Source of the DNA: Plutella xylostella
Lineage: Eukaryota; Arthropoda; Insecta; Lepidoptera; Plutellidae
Length of the DNA stretch: 64,000 nucleotides
Direction: 5' to 3'
Assembly: GCF_932276165.1 (NCBI RefSeq)
Contig: NC_064009.1
Span: forward strand, 8,680,001 to 8,744,000
Made by a program: the position numbers and the translations under genes. Of the stretch, positions 21,117-32,473 are shown one piece after another. A model generated the notes under the pieces. It had not been told where the DNA came from. It searched no databases and saw only the letters and a program-made list of their open reading frames with translations. Positions within the stretch are counted from its first letter, which is position 1; each line of letters starts with the position of its first letter.

Positions 21117-21357
21117 CACTCACCAGCAATGAAATAGTTTAACTTACAAAATGTTAACACCACCATTTTTTTAATCATTTATTTTAATTTAGGATTTGGT
21201 TATTTTTTTTTTCATTTTTAGTTGGTAATTATTGATTCTGTTGTTAAAGTTAAATGTTAGTACTTCAATAATGTTGATGGCGTGTTTAACCTCGTCTTTT
21301 CCGTTCAGGAGTAATTAGGTGTTTTTGTCAATGGAACTTTTTCATTGCTCGTGAGTG
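21117..21357. mobile_element. MITE with CACTCACGAGCAATGAAA termini
   Basis: The left end CACTCACCAGCAATGAAA and right end TTTTTCATTGCTCGTGAGTG are inverse complements with small differences. It is about 240 bp, AT-rich inside and without an open frame. Related pieces occur at 31114-31260, 31725-31918, 36640-36843, 40181-40320, 44409-44431, 60304-60440 and 61163-61275. Confidence 0.65.
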
Positions 21358-21388
21358 AAGTTGGTATAATATAGGACTTGGAATATGT

Positions 21389-22159
21389 GAACTGAACTGG
21401 GTTCCCCTCATCTGGCCTAATCTTTATTGTCCTAAACTCGTTTCGCATAACTCGTAAGGTCTAAACTTTTTTGGTAGAATCATCACTTTGCCAAGTCTTG
21501 GTCTAATCAAGTTTGGTCTAAAACTCTTTTGGCACAAACTTGAAACACTTAAGTCTCGTTTGTTCTAATTGTTCGTATTGGTATAATCTTGTTTTTCCTA
21601 ATATTATCTTTACAAATACTATATTAAGTGTGTTTTAAATGTACAAATTGTGGTATTTTTCTCCTACATCCCGAAAATCACGATATTAAATGATCAAAAT
21701 ATCGAAAGTGAATTACCATTATAATTATTACAAACGCCATTAAACCCCATGGGATCGAAACCTAAAGATAGGTGCGACGACGAGCAAAGCGAGGAGGAGC
21801 GTGTTAGGTGCACATTTTCGTCAAAAGCAAAGCGGAGCGCAGCGAAGCGGAGCGGAGCGTTTCCCACTTAGCGGCCACAATACAAGGCACCAGTTTGCGC
21901 TGTGTAGGGAGACGCTCCATCAAAGTTAAAGCCAATCGAATATTATTACTTTATATAACCTATGCCATAGCATTATTAGGCTATTCAAGATTTGGCTATA
22001 CCATTATTAGGCTAAAAAAAATTATACGAAATAACTTTTTACTAAAAGAGATTTATGCCATACGATTTTCGGCGAAACGAGATTTTGATCAAACGTTACT
22101 ATGCAATACGAGATTAGGCAAATAAATCTTAGGCCAAAAAAGGTAGAACCAACTGAACT
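21389..22159. mobile_element. Fold-back element built of degenerate CCTAATCTCGTTTG-like repeats
   Basis: The left terminus GAACTGAACTGGGTTC and the inverse of the right terminus (GTTCAGTTGGTTC) agree. From the left end a 15-20-bp unit resembling GGTCTAATCTCGTTTG repeats imperfectly about ten times (21412-21610). The same unit in reverse orientation fills 21960-22140. The middle (21770-21910) is GC-rich with GCGAGGAGGAGC- and AGCGGAGCGCAGCG-type runs. This inverted arrangement of degenerate tandem repeats is typical of fold-back elements. The 105-codon frame across it is not convincing as a gene. Confidence 0.6.
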
Positions 22160-25100
22160 ATTATCTATTTTTACGGTTCCCTACGCATAAATGAAAATGT
22201 AACTATTTGTTTGTCGGTCTTTCCTCCATCCCTTCTTCTTTATATCTGTTTCTTGGAGCACACGTCTAACTTACAATAACCAGCTATCTCGGCACGAAGT
22301 TTTATTATTATATGTATCAATATATAGGCACTAGGCACCTATGTACAACTCACAAAACATAGCACGTTCGCTTTAAGAACGCGTGCCGGGCGCGTGTCAC
22401 GCCGTGAATAAGTATCATACCGATGTCCAACATTTATAACAATAAAAAAACCGCACTAAACCCGCCCATAGTTCAATGACATCGTAGAGAAACAATTTCT
22501 TGACAAATACGTGTATATTGTAAGCTGATTCGTGCATTGTTTGCGCGAATCTGATGTTAGATTACGTTTTTTCGCTTTGTCTTTTCGATTTATCTTTGTA
22601 TTTATATATCCGTTGACTATTGTTACGTATTTATAGTACAAACCTTACACTTTTAAGTTTATCAGATGGACTTACGAGTATTTTTAAGTTGGGCGCACCG
22701 TGGTGTGGATTTTTATAATAAAATAATTGTAAATATGCATCACTTAGAAACAATCAAAACATGATTATTCACTTTTGAATGCTACCAAAAGTGAAAAATC
22801 ATTATTACTTCGTTTACTCTGAAATGGAAGGCAATGTTATCACGGTCTACTCAAATGACATCATCGAAAAATTCCTTCAAAACGTAATCTGATTTAAATT
22901 CTCGGCTTCTGCGCCGCGCGTGCGCGGCGACAGACGTCGGAGGGTTATTCTTGCTTAAAAAAATACTAACAGGTCTTACAAATAATGTTTCAGTGTAAAT
23001 AGGGTAGACGAGTTCTCGAGTGGAGACCACAAACAGGCAAACGCAGCGTGGGACGCCCTCCTGCCCGCTGGACTGACGACCTTAGGCGGGTGGCGGGTAG
23101 TGGTTGGATGAGGAAGGCCGAGGACCGAGTGTTGTGGCGCTCCTTGGGAGAGGCCTATGTCCAGCAGTGGATGATTATTGGCTGATGATGATGATGATGT
23201 TGTAAATACATAACGTAGAGCTAGAGTAACCCCCCTGGACGGCGTATGCGCCCGCGCATTCCACTATTCACGTATGTGCTATATTATGTCATTTAGATAG
23301 GTACCTACTCGTTATTTTTACAGTAATTAAATTACACAAATCATCATAATTATAATATCAAAAAATAATAATATAATAGCTCTTTCAGACATCAGGTGGA
23401 TGAATATACTCATTTGACGGAAAAATTGTAGAGAAGCAAAGCTCGCTGGAAAAAGTTTTAGTAAGCTTTTGTAAATCTGCACCAATTTTTTTTATATTCC
23501 TACAAAATATAGACATGCATATTGTAATATACATATTATTGTTACAAGCTACCATTTGAAAATATGCTTTATATCTGAGCATAGTATTTCTAAATATTAG
23601 CGTTGTCATTATAAAATAAAAGTTCTTCGTGCGTTGAACTCTAATGTATGGTAGTGTGTGATGCGAAATTAATTAGTCAAATGAACACGTATGTCCACTC
23701 AGGGTAATTTCACGGCCTCGACTAATATTTACTAACCCATCTCAATTTACCATCGAACTAGATCCAAAAGCGAGCCTACTTGTGAAATCAGGTATTTTGA
23801 TTAGAGATTTCAGAGTTTGCCCAATAATTAAAGCTGCTCAGTGTGACCGGATAAATTTAAATAATCTACCAACGGAAATATCACTGATAATTTTTTAATG
23901 TATGTTTTGTGCTGTAAAAAAAAATCTTAAACCTTTATAGTCTTATTCAGGGCGTTTTATTAGTGGAGTCAGATTTGGTATAATTATGTAAGTTACCTAC
24001 AAGGATACTATCTATATGTCAAAAAATTACCAGTGACAAAATTATAGTATTGCTAGGTTTCAACAGTATACCTAACGTTCTGTTCTAATTTTACCGGTAA
24101 AATAATATTGGTTTACCATTATTTCTACTTCAAGCGTCCCATTTTAGTCTGTAAACATAATTGTAACTTGATATGTAAAAAAATACAATTGGTATAAAAG
24201 GGTAATTGAATAGATTTCAAGTAAGGTAAAACCATGTTCCAAAGGATTTTTGTATAGAGCCAAAATATTAGTAATAGATTTATTAAAATGTAATGTTAGT
24301 GTAATTATTATTTCAGGTAGGTAATCTAGTAAAAGTTATGAATGCTTAACTTAGTAATAAACTAAACTACCTATATATTATACAAACTAAACCTATGTAC
24401 ATAACTAAAACTATATGTAGAAGAGACCTTCTAAGCCTGGTCCCTGTGGGAGGGTTCCCAACACGCTGTTAGTGTTATTTAGATTTGGAAAGAATATAGT
24501 TTTAACCACAATAAGTTTAGGTATTAAGTCAAAAATTATTATTCTTTATAATTTCTGCAATTTTTGTGGTACCTACGACTTCTCTTCGTTCATTAATTTA
24601 GGGATACCAGTTAAATAAAAAATAATCTACCATATTTAAGCCTTTGCAAAATGAAAATTGTCAGATTCTATATTAAGACATAAGTAAACGAGTGTTAAAC
24701 ATACAAGCATATACTCCATAAACCCACATAGTACTCGAAAACCACTTGAAAAGAGTAATTAAAGTGATTAAAAGTTAACCTCGAAATTGATTTCCAAAGT
24801 TTGTTTCAACAAAAACCTTTGACGCCCGTCACAAAATCAACCGATACAATTACATAACGTAAGCTTTAATTGCTCGCATCAGATCAACCCACGCAGAAAA
24901 ATCCAATAAACCTTTTTTCTAAGAGTTACCTACACGTTGGCAAATTAAAAGGTGACCTTTTGAATAACGAGAGTGAATTAATTAACCTCAGGACAACGGT
25001 TTGAGGAGAAGAGGTTTTATTTCCAAATACTTGTTTTCTTGGTTTCAGGAAGTAGGTTAATCTAAATTGTTTGTGTGCACTACCATGTAGCTACTTATTA

Positions 25101-26294
25101 AATATGATAATATGCCCAAAAATATTGTAAGAACTCATTTTAATTGATTTTGAAATATAGGTACTTATTGCTATTTAATGTTCGAATACGAAATATTACG
25201 AAAAAAATTGTTTTATTTTACAATATAATAATTTCCTACCAAGAAGCTATACTTAAAATATAAAATTATGTAGTAATCGTTTGCCCATCTTCCCTTTTCA
25301 CTGTCCTATAAAAATTAAAATAAACTCATCGTTCAATCAATGACTGCTAATTCATTTAAGTCATAGCCTTGAACTGACGGGCGATAGACAATGCGAAATC
25401 GAAACTTACACCTCCGGAATCGAACCTACGACTTGTGAAGGTGAAATAAGCACCTACATGCTTGTCGGTATTAATGTACTTAATTATTAAGTGTACTTAA
25501 GTTTTATAGGATGCTCTGAAAACGATATACTTGTGTATTTGGATAGAGGTTAAATTTTTATCTTTAACTACATCATACATAATAACATGTGCTATTGGAA
25601 TGATATGTTTAGAAAAAACAATAATAAACATTTTGAACTCTGCTTATTTGCTAATTTTCAAACTTACATTATTTCGCATCACTGGTGTAAAGGCCAGTAG
25701 ATTTTAATATGCTGATAATGATAAGTCCGCCTTTGTATATAGATATTAATTAGGTACCTATACAGAATCATCATTCTCTTGTCAAGGGAACGTTCCCTGT
25801 TCTTAATTTGTGTAATGTGACTGTATTCATACAATCAATGAATAAATAATATGAATATTTAAGAGTTACTCTGTCTCTTTTGCTGACTGTACAACTGTGC
25901 ATATAATTTCATGCAGCGCCATTTCAACTCTTCTCTGCTCCCCATTTCCCACACAGCTGACTCATTCGTCGGAGCAGAACCTACGTCATTTGATTAATTT
26001 ACTTTTGTTCCGTCAAGGCCTGATCTTCTAATCTCGTTTGCTAGAACAATATCTCCTCACTTGACACGGTGTGGGCGGGCGATTATGAAACGCAACGATG
26101 AGTCAGATCAGATGATTTTCAATGTTGCGAGGTATTCGTTATTGTTTACAATATTTAAAAACATTGTGAACCTGATACTGTAATGTATCATTTATATTGG
26201 ATAATATAAGGGTATACAACACTCACACAGAAATAATATAATTATATCCAAGACTACCTATAATATTATTTTAAAATAGTAATTATAAAAGCTG
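22160..26294. other. Mostly featureless, one RTE-like fragment
   Basis: Except for 23003-23200, this is AT-rich DNA with no supported feature. The longest frames are under 80 codons and lack motifs. Confidence 0.5.
23003..23185 (+). pseudogene. 5'-truncated RTE-like retrotransposon, ORF C-terminus
   Basis: A 60-codon frame reads GRRVLEWRPQTGKRSVGRPP, continues through ARWTDDLRRVAG and ends GEAYVQQWMIIG with a TGA that opens a (TGA)n tail (to about 23200). This is the highly recurrent C-terminal end of a lepidopteran RTE-like non-LTR element. Its normal role is the end of the endonuclease/reverse transcriptase protein. Here the whole catalytic part is missing because of 5' truncation, and an in-frame TAG lies just upstream. 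The small remaining frame is undamaged, so the copy is fairly young. Confidence 0.82.
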
Positions 26295-26306
26295 TAATGG
26301 AAGCTT

Positions 26307-26638
26307 CTATTCTATTCTATTCTCTGTGGGGGTGTCAGTACCTGCACCTGGCTCTCTCGAGTGGAACCTTTGTGCATATCCCCAAGGTCTAAACTGCCTT
26401 CCTAAGCTTGGACCATTTCCCACCACGCTGGTCCACTGCGGGTTGGTGGGTTCACATATCTAGATGTGCTAGATCTAGATATGCAGGTTTCCTCACGATG
26501 TTTTCCTTCACCGTAAGAGCGATGGTATACATTGTACTTAAGTTAAAAGAACTCATTGGTACATGTCAGCGCCGGGATTCGAACCCGCATCTCTTGATTG
26601 AGAAGCGGGCGCTCACCCGACTGAGCTACCACCGCTCC
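26307..26638 (-). repeat. tRNA-derived SINE, complete, with 12-bp TSD
   Basis: Read on the minus strand, the head is tRNA-like. Box A TAGCTCAGTCGGGTG lies at 26614-26628 and box B GGTTCGAATCC at 26575-26585, spaced as in an RNA polymerase III internal promoter. The tRNA-unrelated body runs to about 26330 and the 3' end is an (AATAG)n tail at 26307-26325. TAATGGAAGCTT occurs exactly at 26295-26306 and 26639-26650, a perfect target duplication. Both the tail type and duplication show LINE-driven retroposition. It is not a functional tRNA gene. Confidence 0.92.
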
Positions 26639-26961
26639 TAATGGAAGCTTAAAAGAAAATATAACATAATTGTCACTAAGGGTCGATTTTCAGCAAATAT
26701 ATAAAAGTTGAAAGCGAAAACTATCGACTTTTTACTAAATTCATAATCTAAATATGGCCACTCCTTTGCTGCCCTATCATATCCACCCTCCAAAGCATGA
26801 CGTTTGGGACACCACTTTAATAAACATGATTACCCCATAAAAAAAAGCTTTGTTTCCGTTTTATTTTGAATTTGATTGGGAGATTTTTATGAGGGACATC
26901 TAATTGATAATCGCAGCAAATCATTTATGGAAAGGAAGTTGAGCAAATATTTCCAAAATTA

Positions 26962-29605
26962 GGGCAAAACACCCAGTAACTGACCATGTGCCAGTAACTG
27001 ACCACCTTCCTCTTCAACTCCAAAAAATAAGAAATATAGCCCAGCAGGGACATCTAGTGAACATCCAGTCAATTTTGTGGTTCATTGAGAGCATTACTGA
27101 TACAAAAGATTTTGCCAGCCGCCAACAGATGGATAGTGAGCGATCGAAAAAGTTCAGTTGGCGCGCGAACCGAGTAAATTGCAGTTGTGACTAACGTATT
27201 TGTTAAGGTAAGTGAATTTTTTGATCGTAAAATTTACCATGAAAAAAATTGAAATCATTGAAAGAAAAAATTATACCATATAGATTTAATTATAAAGATT
27301 ACGTTTTTGATAAGATTCAGCTTGTTATTTCCCGTTTGATTGTTTTTAATGGGGTGGACAGTTACTGGACGACAAAACAGTGATTTTCCAATAACTGACC
27401 ACCTATGTCGGTTATTAGGATTTTTGGTTGAAGCTGAATTTAGGCAAAATAAGAACGTAATATTAAAGCTCATATGTGCCATTTTCTTGTGTCAAAATAT
27501 GAGCATTCTATCTTCACTCCTTCCATTTACTGACATAGGTGGTCAGTTATTGGGTAAATTGGTGGTCAGTTACTGGTATTATTATATATGATATATTTTT
27601 ACAGCTTTCAGCGAGATGAAGAAGCGCCAAGATAACAAAAAAAGTATAGAAAAGGCAATTCCACTTGTCTGACACAAACTAGGATCAACAAGACATTCCA
27701 AAATAATTCAGGGTGACATGCAAGCACCTTTTAAAATATAGAGAATTCAAACACAAAGTCCAAGTTTGTTCCAGATTCGGTATTAGCTGATGAGGAAGAT
27801 AAAAACGCTAGTGGAGCATACTATCAGCCTAGGATAATGTGGATTCTCCAGGATAAAGACAGATGTCACCATTTTTCCTTAAAGATAATCCTTGGAGCAG
27901 TCCCTTCAAGAATGCAAGACCAGGAGACAAATGACTTTCACCATCTCACTCTATGAAAAGATACTCAAATGCTATCTTCAGAACAGCTGAAGGCGTACCT
28001 AACCAATGCCAGCGCTTGTGAACCAGATGAAATTGGTTCCCCGAGCACAAAAGCACTTGGCGAACAAGACCTCAATGACGCTATTAATGACCCAACCCGA
28101 ATATACGTTACCGACGAAACGCGCCTCGACATTTATCCTAAGACAGGCAAAGCCACTTCAGCAAAATAGGAAAAAGAAAGCATCACTACAATGCTTGCAC
28201 CCTCAGCCGGTGCACCAATACACCCTTCAATGGCATTATGAACGGCCAGCGGATTTCAAACAGAACGGTAAAATTGGCACACAAGAAATGGGGCATTCTT
28301 CTATAAGTTGTTACCACGACCAACAACCCAGCCATTTGGAACCGATACCACAACTATCCGGAATCCACTGGCAACGCTATACCATCATTGGTGGACACAT
28401 TAGTCCAGCAGCGGAAAATGCAGAAAGTACAGCGATGTTCTGCTTCAGTGACGCCTCTTCAACGAGGCAAAGATTCCCTGTCCCCCTTGCAGAAATGACT
28501 ACTCCTGTCTTTGGCCAAATACTTACCTACGAAAGCACGTTTCAACAGCATCCTAAATATTCCAGTTGAATCCTCAACATAGTCATTGAAATCCCGTTCG
28601 TCAAGGCATCCATCTTTGTATCCTGAAAAATTAACCCCCAATATCTGATTCGGTCATAATTACAATGGCTAGCCTCAATGACTCAGCAATAATGAAAACC
28701 ATCTGTCTCTGGTCCTACATCCTTGAAAGGACCGGCGGGGAAAGGGCCTACTTTTCCGGCAGGGAATTTATGTTTTCCCAGGCCGACAATACAATTCCTC
28801 CTCCTCATCAGTTGATACCGAATATGGAAAAGACCGGCTTTAGCGCTTGGATTCGCTACTTTATATTTAAGAAATTGCTCGTTTCTGGCACCATGAATAG
28901 AATAAGAATAGAATAAGAATACTAATAGCTTCATGGGCCTGTCCCACTGATCCTGGCTTGTTCCGGACAAACAAAATCGCCCTTTCTGTGACTTATCTGA
29001 AGGTACTACATTGGGGCCACTTAATCTCCCTGAAAGCTGTAAATTTAAAATGCGTGTTCACTATATGCATGTGTGTTTATTCCTTTGTTTTTAGTATTTA
29101 ACAAAAATGCATAAACTTGTATTTTTAATAAATAAATGGTTGATTATTAGCATAAGATATCATTTAAATTATGCATTAATCTGATTAATTAATTTAATGC
29201 ACTTTTCAGTTAAGAAACCTTGAGCAAAAGTGATGTGTCACACATTAAAAGAGAGCAGAGGATCGGTACTATTACATGAAGTAATCAAATAAATAAATAA
29301 CAATAAGATTTAATCATAATTCAATTTTTAAACCATTTTAAATTGGTGGTCAGTTACTGGCATCGAGTGTGGTCAGTTACTAGATTTTAGTGGTCAGTTA
29401 CTGGGAAAATCACTACTTTTTGTTTGCAAAAATATATAAAAAAATGAGTAACTTCTACATGTTTGCTATTTACTCAGGAATGTAGCTCTGTTATTCTAGT
29501 TTCTAAAACAAAAATCGGATTTAATAAGCGATAAGAATTGAGCCCGCTACAGATAAATTACTGGAACAACTCCCTTAAGGTGGTCAGTTATTGGGTGTTT
29601 TGCCC
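26962..29605. mobile_element. Pogo-like DNA transposon with TA target duplication, decayed
   Basis: The termini GGGCAAAACACCCAGTAACT (left) and its inverse at 29586-29605 (one mismatch) are flanked by TA on both sides (26960-26961 and 29606-29607). The element is 2.6 kb, typical for pogo/Tigger elements of the Tc1/mariner group, and the broken transposase inside (27615-28570) has matching domain order. A GGTCAGTTACTGG motif recurs about ten times near both ends (26974-27005, 27356-27580, 29346-29410, 29579-29595), a likely transposase-binding array. Confidence 0.85.
27615..28570 (+). pseudogene. Degenerate pogo-like transposase gene
   Basis: Pieces of a pogo/Tigger-type transposase appear in order but in shifting frames. 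MKKRQDNKKSIEKAIPLV near 27615 resembles the N-terminal helix-turn-helix start. PFKNARPGDK ... FRTAEGV (about 27907-27990) matches the CENP-B-type DNA-binding region. NDPTRIYVTDETRLDIYPKTGK (about 28090-28155) carries the first catalytic Asp of the DDE domain, followed by KESITTML. A later IIGGHISP (about 28384) sits where the second catalytic Asp of DGH would be, here Gly. Several stops and frameshifts interrupt it, so it cannot make an active enzyme. No start or introns can be set reliably. The family assignment rests on motif order seen by eye. Confidence 0.7.
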
Positions 29606-30028
29606 TACGTTCTTTAAAGGAATGAGTAGCGGGAATTTCGAAATCGTTATTAGTTTATGGAATCAAATCAAATTCGTGATTTAATTATTGTAGGCGGATG
29701 ATAATAATTAACCAATAATGGCAATGATGATGAATCAATACCAATTTTTGGCACCACATCCATTTTCAGTAAATATCCCCTTTCACTTTATCCTAAACAT
29801 ACTAAATGATTTTGAGTGATATAATAAAACTTATACCTAACGTATGTAGGTACTACAAAGCATATGAGTTTTATTTTAATGCAGTTGAAATCTGCCAAAT
29901 ATATTCCGATCTTAACAATGGCGATGAATGTTTATCAATGAAACTCACCTCGCACTTTACGTCAATAGCATCGAGCATGCTCTGTTAAAATAACAATAAT
30001 AAATCGAACAATGTACGCTACTGCATCT

Positions 30029-30165
30029 GGGGGTCACTCTATACGACCAAAAACAAAATTTCTAAGCGCTGCTGCTCGAGCCACGACTCTATCTCGTTGT
30101 AGTAAACGTGCCGATTGCACGATACAGCTCTCGTTCTTTCGTATTTCTTCAGTATAGAGTAACCC
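30029..30165. mobile_element. MITE with GGGTCACTCT termini, copy 2
   Basis: The ends are GGGGGTCACTCTATA and TATAGAGTAACCC. Its centre holds CCACGACTCTATCTCGTTG and AACGTGCCGATTGCACGA, in the opposite internal orientation to the copy at 17547. It is non-coding. Confidence 0.68.
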
Positions 30166-31113
30166 TTCTGATCGTCTCAACACTAGACTATTGTGAACGT
30201 CTGTCTGTGTGTTGACTCTGATCTGAATATTATTATGATGAGTTGAGGAATTTAAGTGCTTTCACTGTATTACGATGCACTATTTTGATGTAAGCCATTG
30301 AAAGAAAGAAATTAATTTGGTATGTTTTAGGTTTAATGTTGAGATCCTCACGATAATCATTATATGAATATATTGTGATGTTAACTTTTCCAGCTGATAT
30401 TATAGTTATCACAAGTTTATCAATACCTATCTGAATACTACACACTTAAATATAATTTATCCTGGATTTATAATCTCTGTGTGGCCCCGCAGTAACGTAT
30501 GAATTCAATTTGTTAGCAAAAAGGCAAGTCTTGGGTATGATCTCAATTGCGGACCATTGAAATGTTTGTCAAAAAGGACAGTTCCTAAATGATGCAAAAT
30601 AAGCTCACATATATTAAAGAAATAACAAAAAACATTATACCTACCTTTTGATTATAAGCAATGAATTTGTTCAAAACAATGACACTCAAAAACTCATTAA
30701 TTTTGTAGTGACAAATCATCACACAATGCACTGCCGATAATGAATATATCTTTAAAAAACTTTTGAAAAGCCTTATGGCGTCTGAATATGTCAATCGATT
30801 TATAATATATGTATTAGCTGAAAAACTGAATATCACACGGTAAAAGAAAAATCGTGAGGAAAATTTGCACATTTACTTTTTATGCCAAATAAAAAAAAAA
30901 CATACAAATATACTTAAACCATTAAAGGACTACACCATTTCAATCCTGTTGAACTCAGATCCTTTTACGGTGGTCCGAGCCGTTTCTGGTCCATTCATAA
31001 AGCAAATAATAGCGCCGAGTGTACTCGCTACCGATGACTGTTAAGTTATAACAAGACCAAAAAGTATTGTATGATTTGTATGGCAAAGTGGTGAGGAAGA
31101 CTGTCGGTATTTA

Positions 31114-31260
31114 CACTCGCGACCAATGAAAATGTTTCAGTCATATAGCACCAAATTACAGCTAAACGGAAATAGCTAAATGACGCCGTCTGCAATATAA
31201 AACAGCCAATTACAAATAAGTACATTTAACAGCGCATCAGAAAATTTGCAACTAAAATCG
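31114..31260. mobile_element. Partial MITE of the GAGCAATGAAA family
   Basis: It starts CACTCGCGACCAATGAAAATG and continues with the family body (GACGCCGTCTGCAATAT, TTTAACAGCGCATCAGAA). The inverse terminus is missing on the right, where the 9-bp-TSD transposon begins shortly after. Confidence 0.55.
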
Positions 31261-31293
31261 TCAATATTATATAAAAAGATTAGGGCCGGCACG

Positions 31294-32464
31294 GCGTGTT
31301 TTGAAACTATACAAGGCCAGAACGCACCCATAGTGTACTAGCACTGTATAGTTTCAAGTGAAAAAAATAAATATTTTACTTGAAAATATACACGATTTGT
31401 GCGTACTAATCGCGTATACTTTCAAGTTGGGATTTACTGAATCGTACTTGAAAATATACATTGCTATTACGCATATTGCTTGATTGGCGTACTTGTCGCA
31501 AATAATTTATACCTATATGCTGATTCTAATTTACTTAACTATTTCGGTAAATGTAAATGACTGCAATTGACTTGTTCTGTCTGTCATACCTATAAAATGA
31601 TAATAAATGAAGATGAACAAGCTCTAATTTGATTGATAAATTGATATTTATAGCAATCATACTTGCAAGTAAGCATAAGTACTAATATCTTATTATTTAA
31701 ATGAATTAAGAGTAATACCTACTACACTCCTAAACGGATAAGACTAGCTTAATGACGCCGTCGACAATATTAAAGTGCATTTAACAGCGCATCAAAATAT
31801 TATTATAAGCAACTAAAATAGTAAATTTTGATCAAATTTTAAATTTAATGGTTTAAAAAAATTAGGGTTATTTGGTGTTGACTTTTTGCTACTTGGACTT
31901 ATTCATTGCTCGTGAGTGTAGTAGGTATTATCCTATAGAACTATTATAGACATATTTTTATCAAGTTTTGAATTCACCGTAATTGTCTTTTATGAATATT
32001 GTTCTACACCCTCTTATGAGATAATTTTTACTATTAACAACAGTTCTACAGTTTAATATCAACTTACTTTTTAACTTACGGTGTAAACAAAAAACACGTT
32101 ACGAAATTAATGCCAAGTGCGGAATGATAATGCAATGTTTAGAAAGCAATAGACTTATTACTATTTCGCATGAAAGAAAGAGAGAGCAACAATTCAAAAG
32201 GGCTACCTGGTAACTAATCACGTATAGTTTCAAGTGCTCGCATTGCCGCTTGGCGCTTGAAAATATACACGATTAGTACGCAGTGGTAACTGCTGCAGTA
32301 TATTTTCAAGCCATAATTTTGGCTCAACTTACTTGAAAATATACGCGATTAGTGCGTAATGGCCTTGTATACTTTCAAGTAAATCATGGCATCATTTTAA
32401 TTTGAAAATATACGCGAGCAGTCCCAACCTCTGCGTTCTGGCCTTGTATAGTTTCAAAACACGC
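31294..32464. mobile_element. Non-autonomous TIR transposon with 9-bp TSD, copy 1
   Basis: A perfect 33-bp terminal inverted repeat begins GCGTGTTTTGAAACTATAC. GCCGGCACG flanks both ends exactly (31285-31293 and 32465-32473). It is 1171 bp with no significant open frame, hence non-autonomous. A 12-bp motif TTGAAA(A/C/G)TATAC occurs 12 times, five at the left end and seven at the right, always in alternating orientation at roughly 33-46-bp steps. The 9-bp duplication suggests a Mutator-like or similar superfamily, which I cannot prove from the ends. It contains an older nested MITE (31725-31918). Confidence 0.9.
31725..31918. mobile_element. GAGCAATGAAA-family MITE remnant inside the 9-bp-TSD transposon, copy 1
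   Basis: It is bounded by ACCTACTACACTC on the left and GAGTGTAGTAGGT on the right, with the family body GACTAGCTTAATGACGCCGT and the terminus TTCATTGCTCGTGAGTG. Most of the left terminus is deleted. The equivalent insertion is in copy 2. Confidence 0.6.
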
Positions 32465-32473
32465 GCCGGCACG

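Noticed and set aside
25413..25426. B-box-like GGTTCGATTCC on the minus strand, possible tRNA or SINE
   Set aside because: No A box at the right distance and no tail or target duplication.
26575..26638. tRNA gene on the minus strand
   Set aside because: A and B boxes are present but the acceptor and anticodon stems are not well formed, and the sequence continues into a SINE body with tail and target duplication.
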